From assembly GCA_021730635.1 (NCBI GenBank), contig JAJNNC010000011.1:186001-250000 (forward strand): a stretch of 64,000 nucleotides of DNA, written 5' to 3'. The notes below the pieces were generated by a model, which worked only from the letters and a program-made list of their open reading frames with translations, was not told where the DNA came from and made no database searches. Positions within the stretch are counted from its first letter, which is position 1. Every line of letters begins with the position of its first letter. Of the stretch, positions 1 to 7,922 are shown one piece after another. Origin of the DNA: Catalimonadaceae bacterium JC749. GTDB lineage: Bacteria; Bacteroidota; Bacteroidia; Cytophagales; Cyclobacteriaceae. The position numbers and the translations under genes are program-made.

Positions 1-99
1 CGGCAGGGTAGCGTAACCGTATCCTTTGCCAAGCACGAGGCACAGAAAAAAAAGAGAAAAGCATAGACCAACTGGGTAATGGTTTTGGGTTTTATTCAT
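1..99 (-). CDS. Exported protein, N-terminal fragment (cut by window edge)
   Basis: An ATG at 99 on the minus strand opens a frame that stays open for 33 codons to the left edge of the window. The peptide starts MNKTQNHYPVGLCFSLFFLC and continues with a hydrophobic stretch ending in GYGYA, which reads as a signal peptide with a possible cleavage site after the last Ala. Nothing of the mature protein is visible, so its role is unknown. The gene is divergent from the NIF3-like gene at 246, and the about 145 bases between them should hold both promoters. Confidence 0.55.
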   Translation of the reverse strand, partial: MNKTQNHYPVGLCFSLFFLCLVLGKGYGYATLP

Positions 100-245
100 G
101 CTGATGAGTAGGTTAGCGTAGTTTTGGTTGAAAATACTAAGTTAAATTTTTTTCAGACAGCATCTCCATCATTTTATTCCTTCGCACTTTATTATTTGAA
201 GGAAAAGAAAAAAGCTTTACTTTCAAACCCCTAAAAACAACCACA

Positions 246-1175
246 ATGACGACACCCCCTCAAGATAAAATAGCTACCTGGAGCAGGAGAGATTTTACCA
301 TTACACTTAGCAGTGCGCTGAGTACTACGCCTTTCTTTCCTATGGCGATAGGAAATTTAGGGATGAGCGAAAGCACTTCCGAACCGCAACCGACTGTAGC
401 CCAGGTGATTGACCTGATCCTGGCCTCCATCCCAGGAGCCCCTTTTCAGGCAACGGTAGACACCCTGAAGGCAGGCCAGGAAGACCAGCAGGTGACAGGC
501 ATTGTGACCACTACCTTTGCCACCGTGGCAGTGATTGAGAAAACAGCAGAACTGGGCGCTAATTTTATCATCGTTCATGAACCTACCTTTTACAACCACC
601 TGGATGAGACCGACTGGCTGGCGCAGAATGAAGTATATCAGTATAAGTCAGATTTACTCAAGCAACACCGTATCGCCGTTTGGCGATTCCATGATTATTG
701 GCATTCTCATCGTCCGGATGGGGTGCAGATGGGGGTATTGACTGCTTTAGACTGGAAACAGTATTTTAATCAGAATGTACCCTACAGGATTATACTGCCG
801 GCTACTTCCCTGCAGGATATTGTGAAGCATGTAAAAGAAAAGCTGGGTATTCCGAGTGTCAGGGTGATCGGAGAGCCTTCACAAAAGTGCCAGCGCATTG
901 CGCTGTTACCAGGGGCTGCCGGAGGAAGGCGGCAGATGGCCGTGTTGCAACAGGAAAAACCGGATCTGCTGATCTGTGGCGAATTGAACGAATGGGAAAC
1001 CAGCGAATACATACGGGATGCCCGGCAGATGGGCCAACCCCTCGCTTTAATCATATTAGGACATGCCGTGAGTGAAGAACCCGGTATGGAGTGGCTGGTG
1101 TCGTGGTTACAACCCAAGATCCCGGAGGTCAGGATCACTCATATACCTGCGCAAAATCCCTTTACCTGGATGTAA
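246..1175 (+). CDS. NIF3-like dinuclear metal centre protein with Tat-like leader
   Basis: This 309-residue protein carries the NIF3/DUF34 fold. Seen: HEP at residues 111-113 followed by a His at about 118, and a late GHxxSEEPGMEWL motif near 271-281. Both are places where the family binds its two metal ions. Family members are usually cytoplasmic hexamers with uncertain biochemical roles, linked to GTP cyclohydrolase-like activity and metal handling. Unusually, the N-terminus has WSRRDF at 12-17 followed by a weakly hydrophobic stretch to about residue 37, which resembles a twin-arginine export signal. The start is the first ATG and is needed to include that leader. The gene is alone in its direction, with a small minus-strand gene after it. 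The family call is firm; export is inference. Confidence 0.85.
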   Translation: MTTPPQDKIATWSRRDFTITLSSALSTTPFFPMAIGNLGMSESTSEPQPTVAQVIDLILASIPGAPFQATVDTLKAGQEDQQVTGIVTTTFATVAVIEKTAELGANFIIVHEPTFYNHLDETDWLAQNEVYQYKSDLLKQHRIAVWRFHDYWHSHRPDGVQMGVLTALDWKQYFNQNVPYRIILPATSLQDIVKHVKEKLGIPSVRVIGEPSQKCQRIALLPGAAGGRRQMAVLQQEKPDLLICGELNEWETSEYIRDARQMGQPLALIILGHAVSEEPGMEWLVSWLQPKIPEVRITHIPAQNPFTWM

Positions 1176-1191
1176 CAAACGGGTTAGAGGC

Positions 1192-1392
1192 TTATTGAAT
1201 AAAAGGGTCATCGCCTGCCTGTTCATCCCATTTGGTTTGGGACAAGGAAAATTGCTGTGCACTTTCCTGTGGTGTCACACCAGCGTCATAATTTCTTCTG
1301 GCCTCCCTTTTCGAAGGGGGCGTAGCGCCATCCTGGGTCATGAGTTTGACCAACTCCCGGTACCACTCTTCAAAGGAAATTTTTAGTTTCAT
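1192..1392 (-). CDS. Small hypothetical protein, 66 aa
   Basis: A 66-codon frame starts MKLKISFEEWYRELVKLM and is rich in charged and aromatic residues, with an amphipathic N-terminal helix and a flexible, polar C-terminus ending DDPFIQ. There is no signal peptide or membrane segment. I do not recognise a family. It sits tail to tail with the NIF3-like gene and 119 bases beyond the SPW gene, in the same direction as the 1512-3606 set, so it could be the last member of that unit. The composition looks like real protein, but it could be a chance frame. Confidence 0.5.
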   Translation of the reverse strand: MKLKISFEEWYRELVKLMTQDGATPPSKREARRNYDAGVTPQESAQQFSLSQTKWDEQAGDDPFIQ

Positions 1393-1511
1393 AGCTCACC
1401 CATTAATACTTTCGACAAAGTTCAAGTAAAAGCCACAATTCCCCTCACCTCATTTCTGAAAGAATATACTGAAAAAGAAGATAAAAAGATAGTACTGCTC
1501 TGTTTTTTGAT

Positions 1512-1886
1512 CTACTGTTTTTGTGCTTCCCGCTGGTGTAAAGTGTTGTCTCTCCAGGCGGCAGACCATCCACCTCCATAGCGATTTTCTATCTTCCCCT
1601 TCACCAGGGAGAAGGCTATCACCAATAAGCCTACTCCCATATCGTTGACAGTGGCCAGGGTATTCTCATAGCCCAGTACCCAGGGTGCCAGCAGCAACCA
1701 GGCCCCCAGTGGTATGTTATAGGTACGCACCACCCGGGTACACTCCCAGAAAGCGACTACCGCAAATGTGGCGATGAGCGGTCCAATGATATGATCATTG
1801 TCGTCTATGGGTTTGTCAAAACCGAAAACACCAGGGGCAGCCATCAGCCAGATCCCTAATATTGCATTGATTACCTGCGCCCACAT
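1512..1886 (-). CDS. SPW-repeat integral membrane protein
   Basis: The 124-residue protein has four hydrophobic segments arranged as two similar halves. The first half begins WAQVINAILGIWLMAAPGVFGF and the second IPLGAWLLLAPWVLGY, which is the SPW-type repeat (hydrophobic helix, then A-P-W/G and a short turn). The C-terminal 25 residues are polar and probably cytoplasmic. Members of this family are small inner-membrane proteins without a defined activity. The start lies one base after the stop of the VKOR-like gene, so the two are very likely co-transcribed with the epimerase gene upstream. The three-gene set suggests a shared envelope or redox task, but that is inference. Confidence 0.8.
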   Translation of the reverse strand: MWAQVINAILGIWLMAAPGVFGFDKPIDDNDHIIGPLIATFAVVAFWECTRVVRTYNIPLGAWLLLAPWVLGYENTLATVNDMGVGLLVIAFSLVKGKIENRYGGGWSAAWRDNTLHQREAQKQ

Positions 1887-1887
1887 A

Positions 1888-2445
1888 TTATTTTACTTTT
1901 TCGTTGACACTTTTTAACCCCCAGAATGCTTTCCAGGTAGAGACATCAGAATCTTTCACCCGTTTCATATATTGTAAGCTGGCCAGCATCTCGTCCATGG
2001 CAGGTCCTATCATCACTACTGAAATGACGGCGGAAGCCAGGCATAGTGTACACCAGGAATCGAATAACACAGGCTGGAATACCACCAGCAGCACGCTCAC
2101 AAAGCCCAGAGGGCCTACAGCCAGACCGAAAACAATGACAATCCAGGGCATGGAACGCCAGCGTCTGGTACCACCTACAGCACCGGTAACGGCATCTAGC
2201 AAATACCCAAAAGCCCCCAGGGCCGCATCAGGAATAGGTAAGAGATGAGAGATGGGGGAGTTAAGAATGGTGACACTCCCATCGCCAAAGAAGGGCTCCC
2301 ATACCGTGGGGAAAATTTCTAACTGGTATAAGGCGAGATACGTGGCAATGCCAAAGCCAAGAATAGCTAGAATGATAATGGGTAATCGTTGTGACCAGGC
2401 GGCCGGATTGTAATCCCAACCGGGAGGAACATTTTTTGCAGTCAT
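1888..2445 (-). CDS. Vitamin K epoxide reductase-like membrane protein
   Basis: This 185-residue protein has the hydrophobic pattern of the VKOR family: membrane segments at about 21-40, 70-90, 100-125 and 130-150. Bacterial VKOR homologues oxidise periplasmic thiol oxidases of the DsbA type and pass the electrons to quinone. Seen: the CxxC active site, C132-T-L-C135, at the start of the last helix. Not seen: the second cysteine pair that normally lies in the periplasmic loop after the first helix; that loop here reads FFGDGSVTILNSPIS and has no Cys. The shuttle to a partner protein may therefore be missing or done differently. The gene lies between an epimerase gene (72-base gap) and an SPW gene (1-base gap). 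Confidence 0.8.
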   Translation of the reverse strand: MTAKNVPPGWDYNPAAWSQRLPIIILAILGFGIATYLALYQLEIFPTVWEPFFGDGSVTILNSPISHLLPIPDAALGAFGYLLDAVTGAVGGTRRWRSMPWIVIVFGLAVGPLGFVSVLLVVFQPVLFDSWCTLCLASAVISVVMIGPAMDEMLASLQYMKRVKDSDVSTWKAFWGLKSVNEKVK

Positions 2446-2517
2446 AGAGATTTACTGGATTTTACAGAAGGCGAGGTGCCTCAGTTAAAAAAAAGATAGT
2501 TGAAAATCAATGAAAAG

Positions 2518-3606
2518 TTAAGCATCCTCCTTCTCCTTATCTTTGTCTTTCGGTGTTTTCAGCTTATTTTCCAGATACCACGCTTCCGGATCTTCCTTGA
2601 GCTTTTGTATCATTTTGGGAAGAGTGGATTTTAAATCATGCTTGGGTTGCCATTGCAACAACTGCCGGGCACGGGTGATATCCAGTTCGTAATGATCGTC
2701 GGCCCGGTCTATCATCCAGGGTTTGATAAAAGGGTCGCCTAACAGATCCTGTGCCCATGCTCCTGCTTTGGCTAAAGGTTTGGGAATTTCGAAGGTATCC
2801 CATTCTTCTCCATGTACCTGTTTGCCAATCTCGTTCTGGAGTTCTTCATAACTGTAGGTATGAGGTTCGCTGATGTTGATAGCGATTTCTTCCGGAAGGG
2901 AATTTCTGTGTGCTACTGTCCTGACCAGGGCGTCTACCAGATCTTCCAGATGCACAAAAGCATTCCCATGCAGCAGATCGCCCGAATAGAAATGGCTGGT
3001 CAGGGATTTTTCATAAATGCGCTGTATCTGGTGTGAGATAGGCACGGAATGTCCTTCATCATCATAAGCACCCGCCAGTCTTAAAATAACCACCGGGATA
3101 CCCCCTCTTTGTTTGTGAATGAGCTTCTCCGTTTTTACTTTGGATTCAGGGTAATTCCAGGAGGGTTCCAGCGGCCAGTCCTCGTCTATTTTTTTTCCCG
3201 GAGAGGTGGGTTTGTAGACCAGGTTGGTGCTGGAAAAAATAAACTGATTGACATGAAAATCCTGCAAAGTTTTCAACAGGTGCTCCGTACCCTGCACTGT
3301 CACTTTCTCATACAAGGGGCTGGGTTCGCCGGAGAAATTATAATAAGCGGCCAGATGAATGACAGAAGCAATGTCACGGCCATAAGCATATGTTACTCTT
3401 TCTAAAGCCGCCCGGATGCTATCAGGAGAAGTGATATCTACTGAGATGTTTTCTGCTTTAGGATGAGGATAAGGATTCCCTTCTTTATCCAACCCTATAC
3501 ACTGATATTGGTCAGCCAGTTGGTCTATCACACGGGTACCGATCAAACCACTGCCTCCGGTGACTAAAATGACCTCCTTTTTGGATTTTTGCTCTGTATT
3601 CTCCAT
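2518..3606 (-). CDS. NAD(P)-dependent epimerase/dehydratase (extended SDR)
   Basis: A 362-residue short-chain dehydrogenase of the extended type. Seen: the nucleotide-binding GxxGxxG as TGGSGLIG at 16-23, an acidic residue after the second strand (GLDKEG), HLAAYYN near 84-90, FSSTNLVY near 124-131 with the catalytic Ser/Thr, and the YxxxK pair as Y152 and K156. It lacks a signal peptide and should be cytoplasmic. The C-terminal tail is highly charged (KDKDKEKEDA). Such enzymes act on nucleotide sugars or other hydroxy compounds; the substrate cannot be told from sequence. It is the first gene of a minus-strand unit with the VKOR-like and SPW genes. Confidence 0.88.
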   Translation of the reverse strand: MENTEQKSKKEVILVTGGSGLIGTRVIDQLADQYQCIGLDKEGNPYPHPKAENISVDITSPDSIRAALERVTYAYGRDIASVIHLAAYYNFSGEPSPLYEKVTVQGTEHLLKTLQDFHVNQFIFSSTNLVYKPTSPGKKIDEDWPLEPSWNYPESKVKTEKLIHKQRGGIPVVILRLAGAYDDEGHSVPISHQIQRIYEKSLTSHFYSGDLLHGNAFVHLEDLVDALVRTVAHRNSLPEEIAINISEPHTYSYEELQNEIGKQVHGEEWDTFEIPKPLAKAGAWAQDLLGDPFIKPWMIDRADDHYELDITRARQLLQWQPKHDLKSTLPKMIQKLKEDPEAWYLENKLKTPKDKDKEKEDA

Positions 3607-3952
3607 AAGTATAAAAATTTAGTGGTGTTTTCACTTTTCGTAGGAAAAAATATAGAAACTACTTGGCATAAAACAGAAGCATGACCCTATCCGGGTTCGT
3701 TTTAATTAAAATCAGAACTTCCCTGAAGAAGCATTGTTTTGTATTTTTTTTATGAGCCTTTCCTTCTTTTATTGTATCAGGCCTGACTGATGAAAAATAC
3801 CACGAGGTGACTGCCGCTGAACAATGAAAAACATGAATGGACAAGCAGCTATCCCCTGGCGGTAAACCGCTTTCTGCTTATTCTTCTACCGGTTGGAAAA
3901 TAAGGTAATTTTATCTACCTTTTTGTGGAAATGCATTTAATATTGAAGACTC
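3607..3952. promoter_or_regulatory. Divergent intergenic region with a promoter-like dyad
   Basis: These 346 bases separate the epimerase gene (minus) from the membrane protein gene (plus). The only clear structure is an inverted repeat, AAGGTA at 3902-3907 and TACCTT at 3916-3921, 32 bases before the ATG at 3953. The right arm is also the beginning of TACCTTTTTG, which is close to the Bacteroidota -7 box TAnnTTTG. A 61-codon minus-strand frame at 3659-3844 has poor composition and was not accepted as a gene. Confidence 0.3.
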
Positions 3953-4501
3953 ATGAACCACAAAACCACTACACTTACCACTCCACACCCTGCCCGTTTT
4001 CAGGTAAGAGCTTCTGTTGCTGTGCTGCTGGCAGCCTGTGTGTTTCCGCTGCTGATCCATGGGATACCTCCTTACCAGGGTATACCCATCGGTGCAATCT
4101 TGCTGCCTATGTTTTATGTTCCGTTGATTGCTCTCTTCTTTTTCAGACTGCATGTGGCATTCATAGCAGCAGCCCTGTCACCAGTGATTAATTTTTTGCT
4201 GACCGGCAATCCGCAGTGGGAAATCGTGGCTATCCTTAGTTTTGAGCTGATCATTTTTGTAGGAATCGCGTATAAGCTGCTACAAATCCGGGGGGTGCGA
4301 TGGATAGCGGCTCCGCTAGCCTATCTGCTGACCAAGGTTGTTTCTTCCACTGCCCTATGGCTGATTCCTTTGTTACCGGAAAACCCGCCGGTAAACTTTT
4401 TCCTTACCTCGGTGCGTAATGGCTTCATCGGTATCCTTCTGTTAGGCCTGCTTACCCTGGTTTTGGTATGGTACCGTCAAAGTCAGCGATTGTTTCGATA
4501 G
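3953..4501 (+). CDS. Six-helix membrane protein, possible ECF-type S component
   Basis: The 182-residue protein is almost entirely hydrophobic, with about six membrane segments (residues 20-38, 42-60, 64-82, 90-108, 115-135, 155-175) and no signal peptide. Size and spacing match substrate-binding S components of energy-coupling-factor transporters, and the segment GAILLPMFYVPLIALFF is of that style, but I cannot name a substrate class. It is followed after 42 bases by a phosphoribosyltransferase gene and then a TonB-dependent receptor. That order suggests an inner-membrane uptake protein working with the receptor. It could also be an unrelated conserved membrane protein. Confidence 0.6.
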   Translation: MNHKTTTLTTPHPARFQVRASVAVLLAACVFPLLIHGIPPYQGIPIGAILLPMFYVPLIALFFFRLHVAFIAAALSPVINFLLTGNPQWEIVAILSFELIIFVGIAYKLLQIRGVRWIAAPLAYLLTKVVSSTALWLIPLLPENPPVNFFLTSVRNGFIGILLLGLLTLVLVWYRQSQRLFR

Positions 4502-4543
4502 TATAATCATATAGGCTATAATCAGACAAAGAGGCACTACACG

Positions 4544-4969
4544 ATGGAGCAAAAGGTCAGTATTTCTTTTACAACGATCAGCAAAGCACTGCGGGAATTT
4601 CCTTTGCCCGCCACCGATTGGGTGATCGGCATTGGCCGGGGAGGGGTGGTGCCGGCGAGTCTGCTAGCCCATCAGCTGCAGTGTGGTTTGCAGATCGTGG
4701 AGGTGAATCATCGCGATGACGACAACCATCCCTTGCGGGATTTGCCTGTGTTTTTACAGGATTTTACTCCTGACTTTGACCCGCAGACCCGAATTTTGCT
4801 GGTGGACGATGTATCGGTGACAGGAAAAACACTGGCAGTGGTCCGCTCCAGACTGAAAGATTTTAAGGTGAAAACTTTTGTGTTGAAAGGACAGGCTGAT
4901 TTCGTGCTGTTTCCTGCCATTCGTACTTGTGTCAACTGGCCCTGGAAAGCGCCCCATTATGCTTTTTAA
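4544..4969 (+). CDS. Type I phosphoribosyltransferase
   Basis: A 141-residue type I phosphoribosyltransferase. Seen: the PRPP-binding loop ILLVDDVSVTGKT at about 84-96 with its two Asp residues and the following Thr/Gly, and an earlier IGRGGVVPASLLAHQL segment at 31-46 typical of the pyrophosphate loop. These enzymes join a nucleobase or related ring to PRPP in the cytoplasm. The hood region that sets base specificity is short and does not let me choose guanine, xanthine or another acceptor. The stop codon overlaps the start of the TonB-dependent receptor gene by 11 bases, so the two are probably translationally coupled. Confidence 0.85.
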   Translation: MEQKVSISFTTISKALREFPLPATDWVIGIGRGGVVPASLLAHQLQCGLQIVEVNHRDDDNHPLRDLPVFLQDFTPDFDPQTRILLVDDVSVTGKTLAVVRSRLKDFKVKTFVLKGQADFVLFPAIRTCVNWPWKAPHYAF

Positions 4970-6824
4970 CCGATGTAAATTCTTAGTGGGATGTGTGCTG
5001 TTTTGTTTCCCCTTGCATTTACTGCTGGCCCAGCAGGAAGACAGCAGCGTGGTAGAACTGGATCCGGTGGTGATAACCGGTACCCGGGTGCAGCAACAAA
5101 AAAGTAAAATTCCCGTCAGCGTTTCTGTGGTCACCCGGGAAACCATTGAGAGAAGCGGACAAACCAATATTTTGCCTGTGCTCTCCAGAGAGGTGCCGGG
5201 GCTATTTCTGAATGCCCGGGGCATTGTAGGTTTTGGGGTGGGCCCCAACTCCGCCGGAAATCTCAGCATACGGGGAATCAGTGGCACCCCAAACACCCAG
5301 GTGCTGGTACTGATCGACGGGCAGCCCCAGTTTATGGGTATTTTCGGGCATCCAATTGCCGATGCCTATATGTCTTCAGCCGTGGAGCGGGTGGAGGTTT
5401 TAAAAGGAGCAGCTTCCTTACTGTATGGCTCTAATGCCCTGGGGGGCGCTATCAATATCATTACCCGGGATGCCCAACAGCAGGGCCTGCATGGCGGCAC
5501 CCATCTGACCTACGGTTCTTTCAATACAGGAAAATATGCCGGTAGCTTGCAATACAGAGAAAAAAAATGGCAGGCCTTCGCCACGGTGAACAGAGAGCAA
5601 ACCCAGGGATATCGTGAAGAAGGGAAGGATGATTTTGAGAATATCAATGCTTACCTGAAGCTCGGATATGCCTTGGATAAGGAGCTTACCCTTACCGGAG
5701 ATTTTCAGATCGCCGATGCTACTTATTATTTTCCCGGCACTACAGTAGCGCCCCTGGACCAGGATCAGAGAGAATACCTGAGAGGCAGGGCTTCCCTATC
5801 ATTAGAAAATTCCTCGACCAGTGTGGAAGGGGCTTTCAAGCTCTTCTATAATTTTGGGGATCATACTTTCTCCGATGGCTTCCGCTCTCAGGATGTGAAC
5901 CGGGGGGTGACGCTGTATCAGAATCTGAGACTGATGCATGATAATATCATCACCCTGGGCGTGGACTACAAGAATATCGCAGGAGAGGCGATGAATGATA
6001 ATTTACCGCCACCGGCGAGGGTAGGCCTGAACCAGCGTCATGTTATCCATGAAACCGATGTATATGCTTTGATGCAGCAGACATTCCGGCAAAAGTTATC
6101 CCTGCAGGGAGGATTGCGGCTGATCCACAACTCTCAGTACGGACTCAATACCACCCCGGGTGTAGGCATCACCTATCAGGTATCAGAAGCGATGACGCTC
6201 AAAGCCAATGCGCATCGAGCCTTCCGTAGCCCTACCATCGCCAACCTTTTTCTGTTTCCTCCTGCCAACGAGAGTCTGCAACCCGAGGAAGTATGGAGCT
6301 ATGAGTTGAGTGTGATGCAGTCTTTTTTCCGTCAGAAGATGAGTATGGAACTAACGGGCTTTTTGAGCAAAGGGGAAAATCTGATACAGGAAGTAGCTTC
6401 CTCCACGCCAGGGCCCCCTCAGGGGCAGAATACAGGGCGCTTTACCAACAAGGGCATTGAGTGGCAAACCAAATATCAGGTAGACGCGCATGTGCAGCTA
6501 ATGCTTAACTATGCTTTTTTACATGCTTCTGAAAATGTACTGTTCGCCCCCAAACACAACTTCTACTTTCAGGTAGATTATACTGACGAGCCCTTCACAG
6601 TATGGGCGGGGCTACAGCAGGTTTCCGGGTTGACTACTTCCCTCACCTCCGATGTTGCTGAGGAGCATTACACCTTAGTCCATGCCCGTCTCCAATGGGA
6701 AATGTCGGCCTATTTCCGCGTTTTTGTGGAGGGAAATAATTTGCTGGATACGTCATATCAGATTGAAAACAATTACCCTATGCCAGGCATCAACGTGCTG
6801 GGTGGCATTGGTTTTCACTTTTAA
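4959..6824 (+). CDS. TonB-dependent outer-membrane receptor
   Basis: A 621-residue TonB-dependent receptor. I chose the ATG at 4959, which overlaps the previous stop; a GTG at 4929 would add ten residues before the signal peptide. Seen: signal peptide MLFNRCKFLVGCVLFCFPLH ending LLLAQ, a TonB-box-like VELDPVVITGT near residues 29-39, a plug domain to about 160 with LIDGQPQFMG, VERVEVLKGAASLLYGSNALGG split over two strands, then a beta barrel ending in aromatic F-H-F. There is no N-terminal CarboxypepD-regulatory repeat, so it is of the siderophore/cobalamin type rather than the SusC type. The ligand is unknown. Its neighbours hint at a ring compound that can be phosphoribosylated. Confidence 0.92.
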   Translation: MLFNRCKFLVGCVLFCFPLHLLLAQQEDSSVVELDPVVITGTRVQQQKSKIPVSVSVVTRETIERSGQTNILPVLSREVPGLFLNARGIVGFGVGPNSAGNLSIRGISGTPNTQVLVLIDGQPQFMGIFGHPIADAYMSSAVERVEVLKGAASLLYGSNALGGAINIITRDAQQQGLHGGTHLTYGSFNTGKYAGSLQYREKKWQAFATVNREQTQGYREEGKDDFENINAYLKLGYALDKELTLTGDFQIADATYYFPGTTVAPLDQDQREYLRGRASLSLENSSTSVEGAFKLFYNFGDHTFSDGFRSQDVNRGVTLYQNLRLMHDNIITLGVDYKNIAGEAMNDNLPPPARVGLNQRHVIHETDVYALMQQTFRQKLSLQGGLRLIHNSQYGLNTTPGVGITYQVSEAMTLKANAHRAFRSPTIANLFLFPPANESLQPEEVWSYELSVMQSFFRQKMSMELTGFLSKGENLIQEVASSTPGPPQGQNTGRFTNKGIEWQTKYQVDAHVQLMLNYAFLHASENVLFAPKHNFYFQVDYTDEPFTVWAGLQQVSGLTTSLTSDVAEEHYTLVHARLQWEMSAYFRVFVEGNNLLDTSYQIENNYPMPGINVLGGIGFHF

Positions 6825-6834
6825 AGCTAAAGTC

Positions 6835-7902
6835 ATGAAAAAAGAAAATGACAAAGACCGGAGAGCATTTTTAAAGTCACTGGCAGGCCTCACAGCCGGT
6901 ATGATGCTGCCTGCTGCCTGCAAAAACGAGCAGCGGGATAAGCCCGTGGAAGGAGCCGCGAACGGGCTGAGGCAATCTGTGAAGACATCAGCCAGAGAAC
7001 CTATCCTTCAGGACCGGCTGGGAGAACTGTTACCCCAAAGACAGTTGGGCAGAACCGGTGAATATGTGACGATGCTGGGGTTGGGTGGAGCGCATATTGC
7101 CCGGATGAACGAAAGAGAAGCCCAGGCGACGCTTGAAGCAGCCCTGGAGGGCGGTATCCGCTTTTTCGACAATGCAGAATCTTACGGCAATGGCCTGGGA
7201 GAAGAACGTTATGGGGCCTTCCTGACACCACAATACCGGGATGTGTCTTTTATTATGACCAAAACGACTGCCGACGATGTCAAAACAGCCCGTCGACATC
7301 TTGAGGATTCTCTCAGGAGACTCAAAACGGATTATCTGGACCTATGGCAGATTCATGCGGTGCGGAGCCCCCGCGATGTGGACAACCGGCTGGCAGAGGG
7401 CGTGTTGGCTGTTGTGGAAGAAGCCAAAGCCAGCGGCAAAGCCCGCTATATTGGCTTCACCGGTCATTCGGACTTTCAGGCCCACCTGAGGATGCTGGAA
7501 AGTACCGATGTGCTGGAAACCTGCCAGATGCCTGTCAATGTGTTTGATCCGAACTATAAAAGTTTTATCAATAATGTCTTACCAAAACTGATAGAAAAAA
7601 ATATAGCGCCCCTGGCGATGAAAACCTTGTCTAATGGTGGCTTCTTTGGGGGTAGAAGTCAGTTTATGCATGGAGACAACCCGAAAATTGTACCCAATGT
7701 CCTGAGTGTACAGGAAGCCCTGCATTTTGTGTGGTCCCTGCCTGTCAGCGTTCTGATTACCGGACCGGATCATGCCGACATGCTGAAAGAAAAGATAGCT
7801 TTAGCCCGTACCTTCACAGCCTATTCGGAAGAACAGCGCCAGGAACTCATCGACAAGGTGGCCGATTTTGATGGGCATGTCGTAGAATTTTATAAATCCT
7901 GA
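6835..7902 (+). CDS. Tat-exported aldo/keto reductase
   Basis: A 355-residue aldo/keto reductase. The ATG at 6835, ten bases after the receptor stop, gives the leader KDRRAFLKSLAGLTAGMMLP, a twin-arginine signal followed by a possible lipobox Cys (PAAC). Seen catalytic residues of the family: Asp and Tyr in FDNAESYGNG, Lys in FIMTKTT and His in LWQIHAV. The family reduces carbonyl groups with NADPH in a TIM barrel; export after cofactor loading is what a Tat signal would allow. The spacing suggests it belongs to the operon with the membrane protein, phosphoribosyltransferase and receptor. It ends in a hairpin shared with the convergent second reductase. Confidence 0.88.
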   Translation: MKKENDKDRRAFLKSLAGLTAGMMLPAACKNEQRDKPVEGAANGLRQSVKTSAREPILQDRLGELLPQRQLGRTGEYVTMLGLGGAHIARMNEREAQATLEAALEGGIRFFDNAESYGNGLGEERYGAFLTPQYRDVSFIMTKTTADDVKTARRHLEDSLRRLKTDYLDLWQIHAVRSPRDVDNRLAEGVLAVVEEAKASGKARYIGFTGHSDFQAHLRMLESTDVLETCQMPVNVFDPNYKSFINNVLPKLIEKNIAPLAMKTLSNGGFFGGRSQFMHGDNPKIVPNVLSVQEALHFVWSLPVSVLITGPDHADMLKEKIALARTFTAYSEEQRQELIDKVADFDGHVVEFYKS

Positions 7903-7922
7903 AAGGCGTCACTCCTTAGGAT
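7896..7922. terminator. Shared hairpin between convergent reductase genes
   Basis: ATCCT at 7896-7900 pairs with AGGAT at 7918-7922, with AAGG at 7903-7906 and CCTT at 7914-7917 inside and a bulge between. The hairpin overlaps the stop codon of the plus-strand reductase and touches the stop of the minus-strand one. It probably serves as a two-way terminator, though no T run follows. Confidence 0.45.

Noticed and set aside
3659-3844. A 61-codon minus-strand frame in the divergent gap
   Set aside because: Odd composition, no homology that I recognise, and it lies where promoters are expected.
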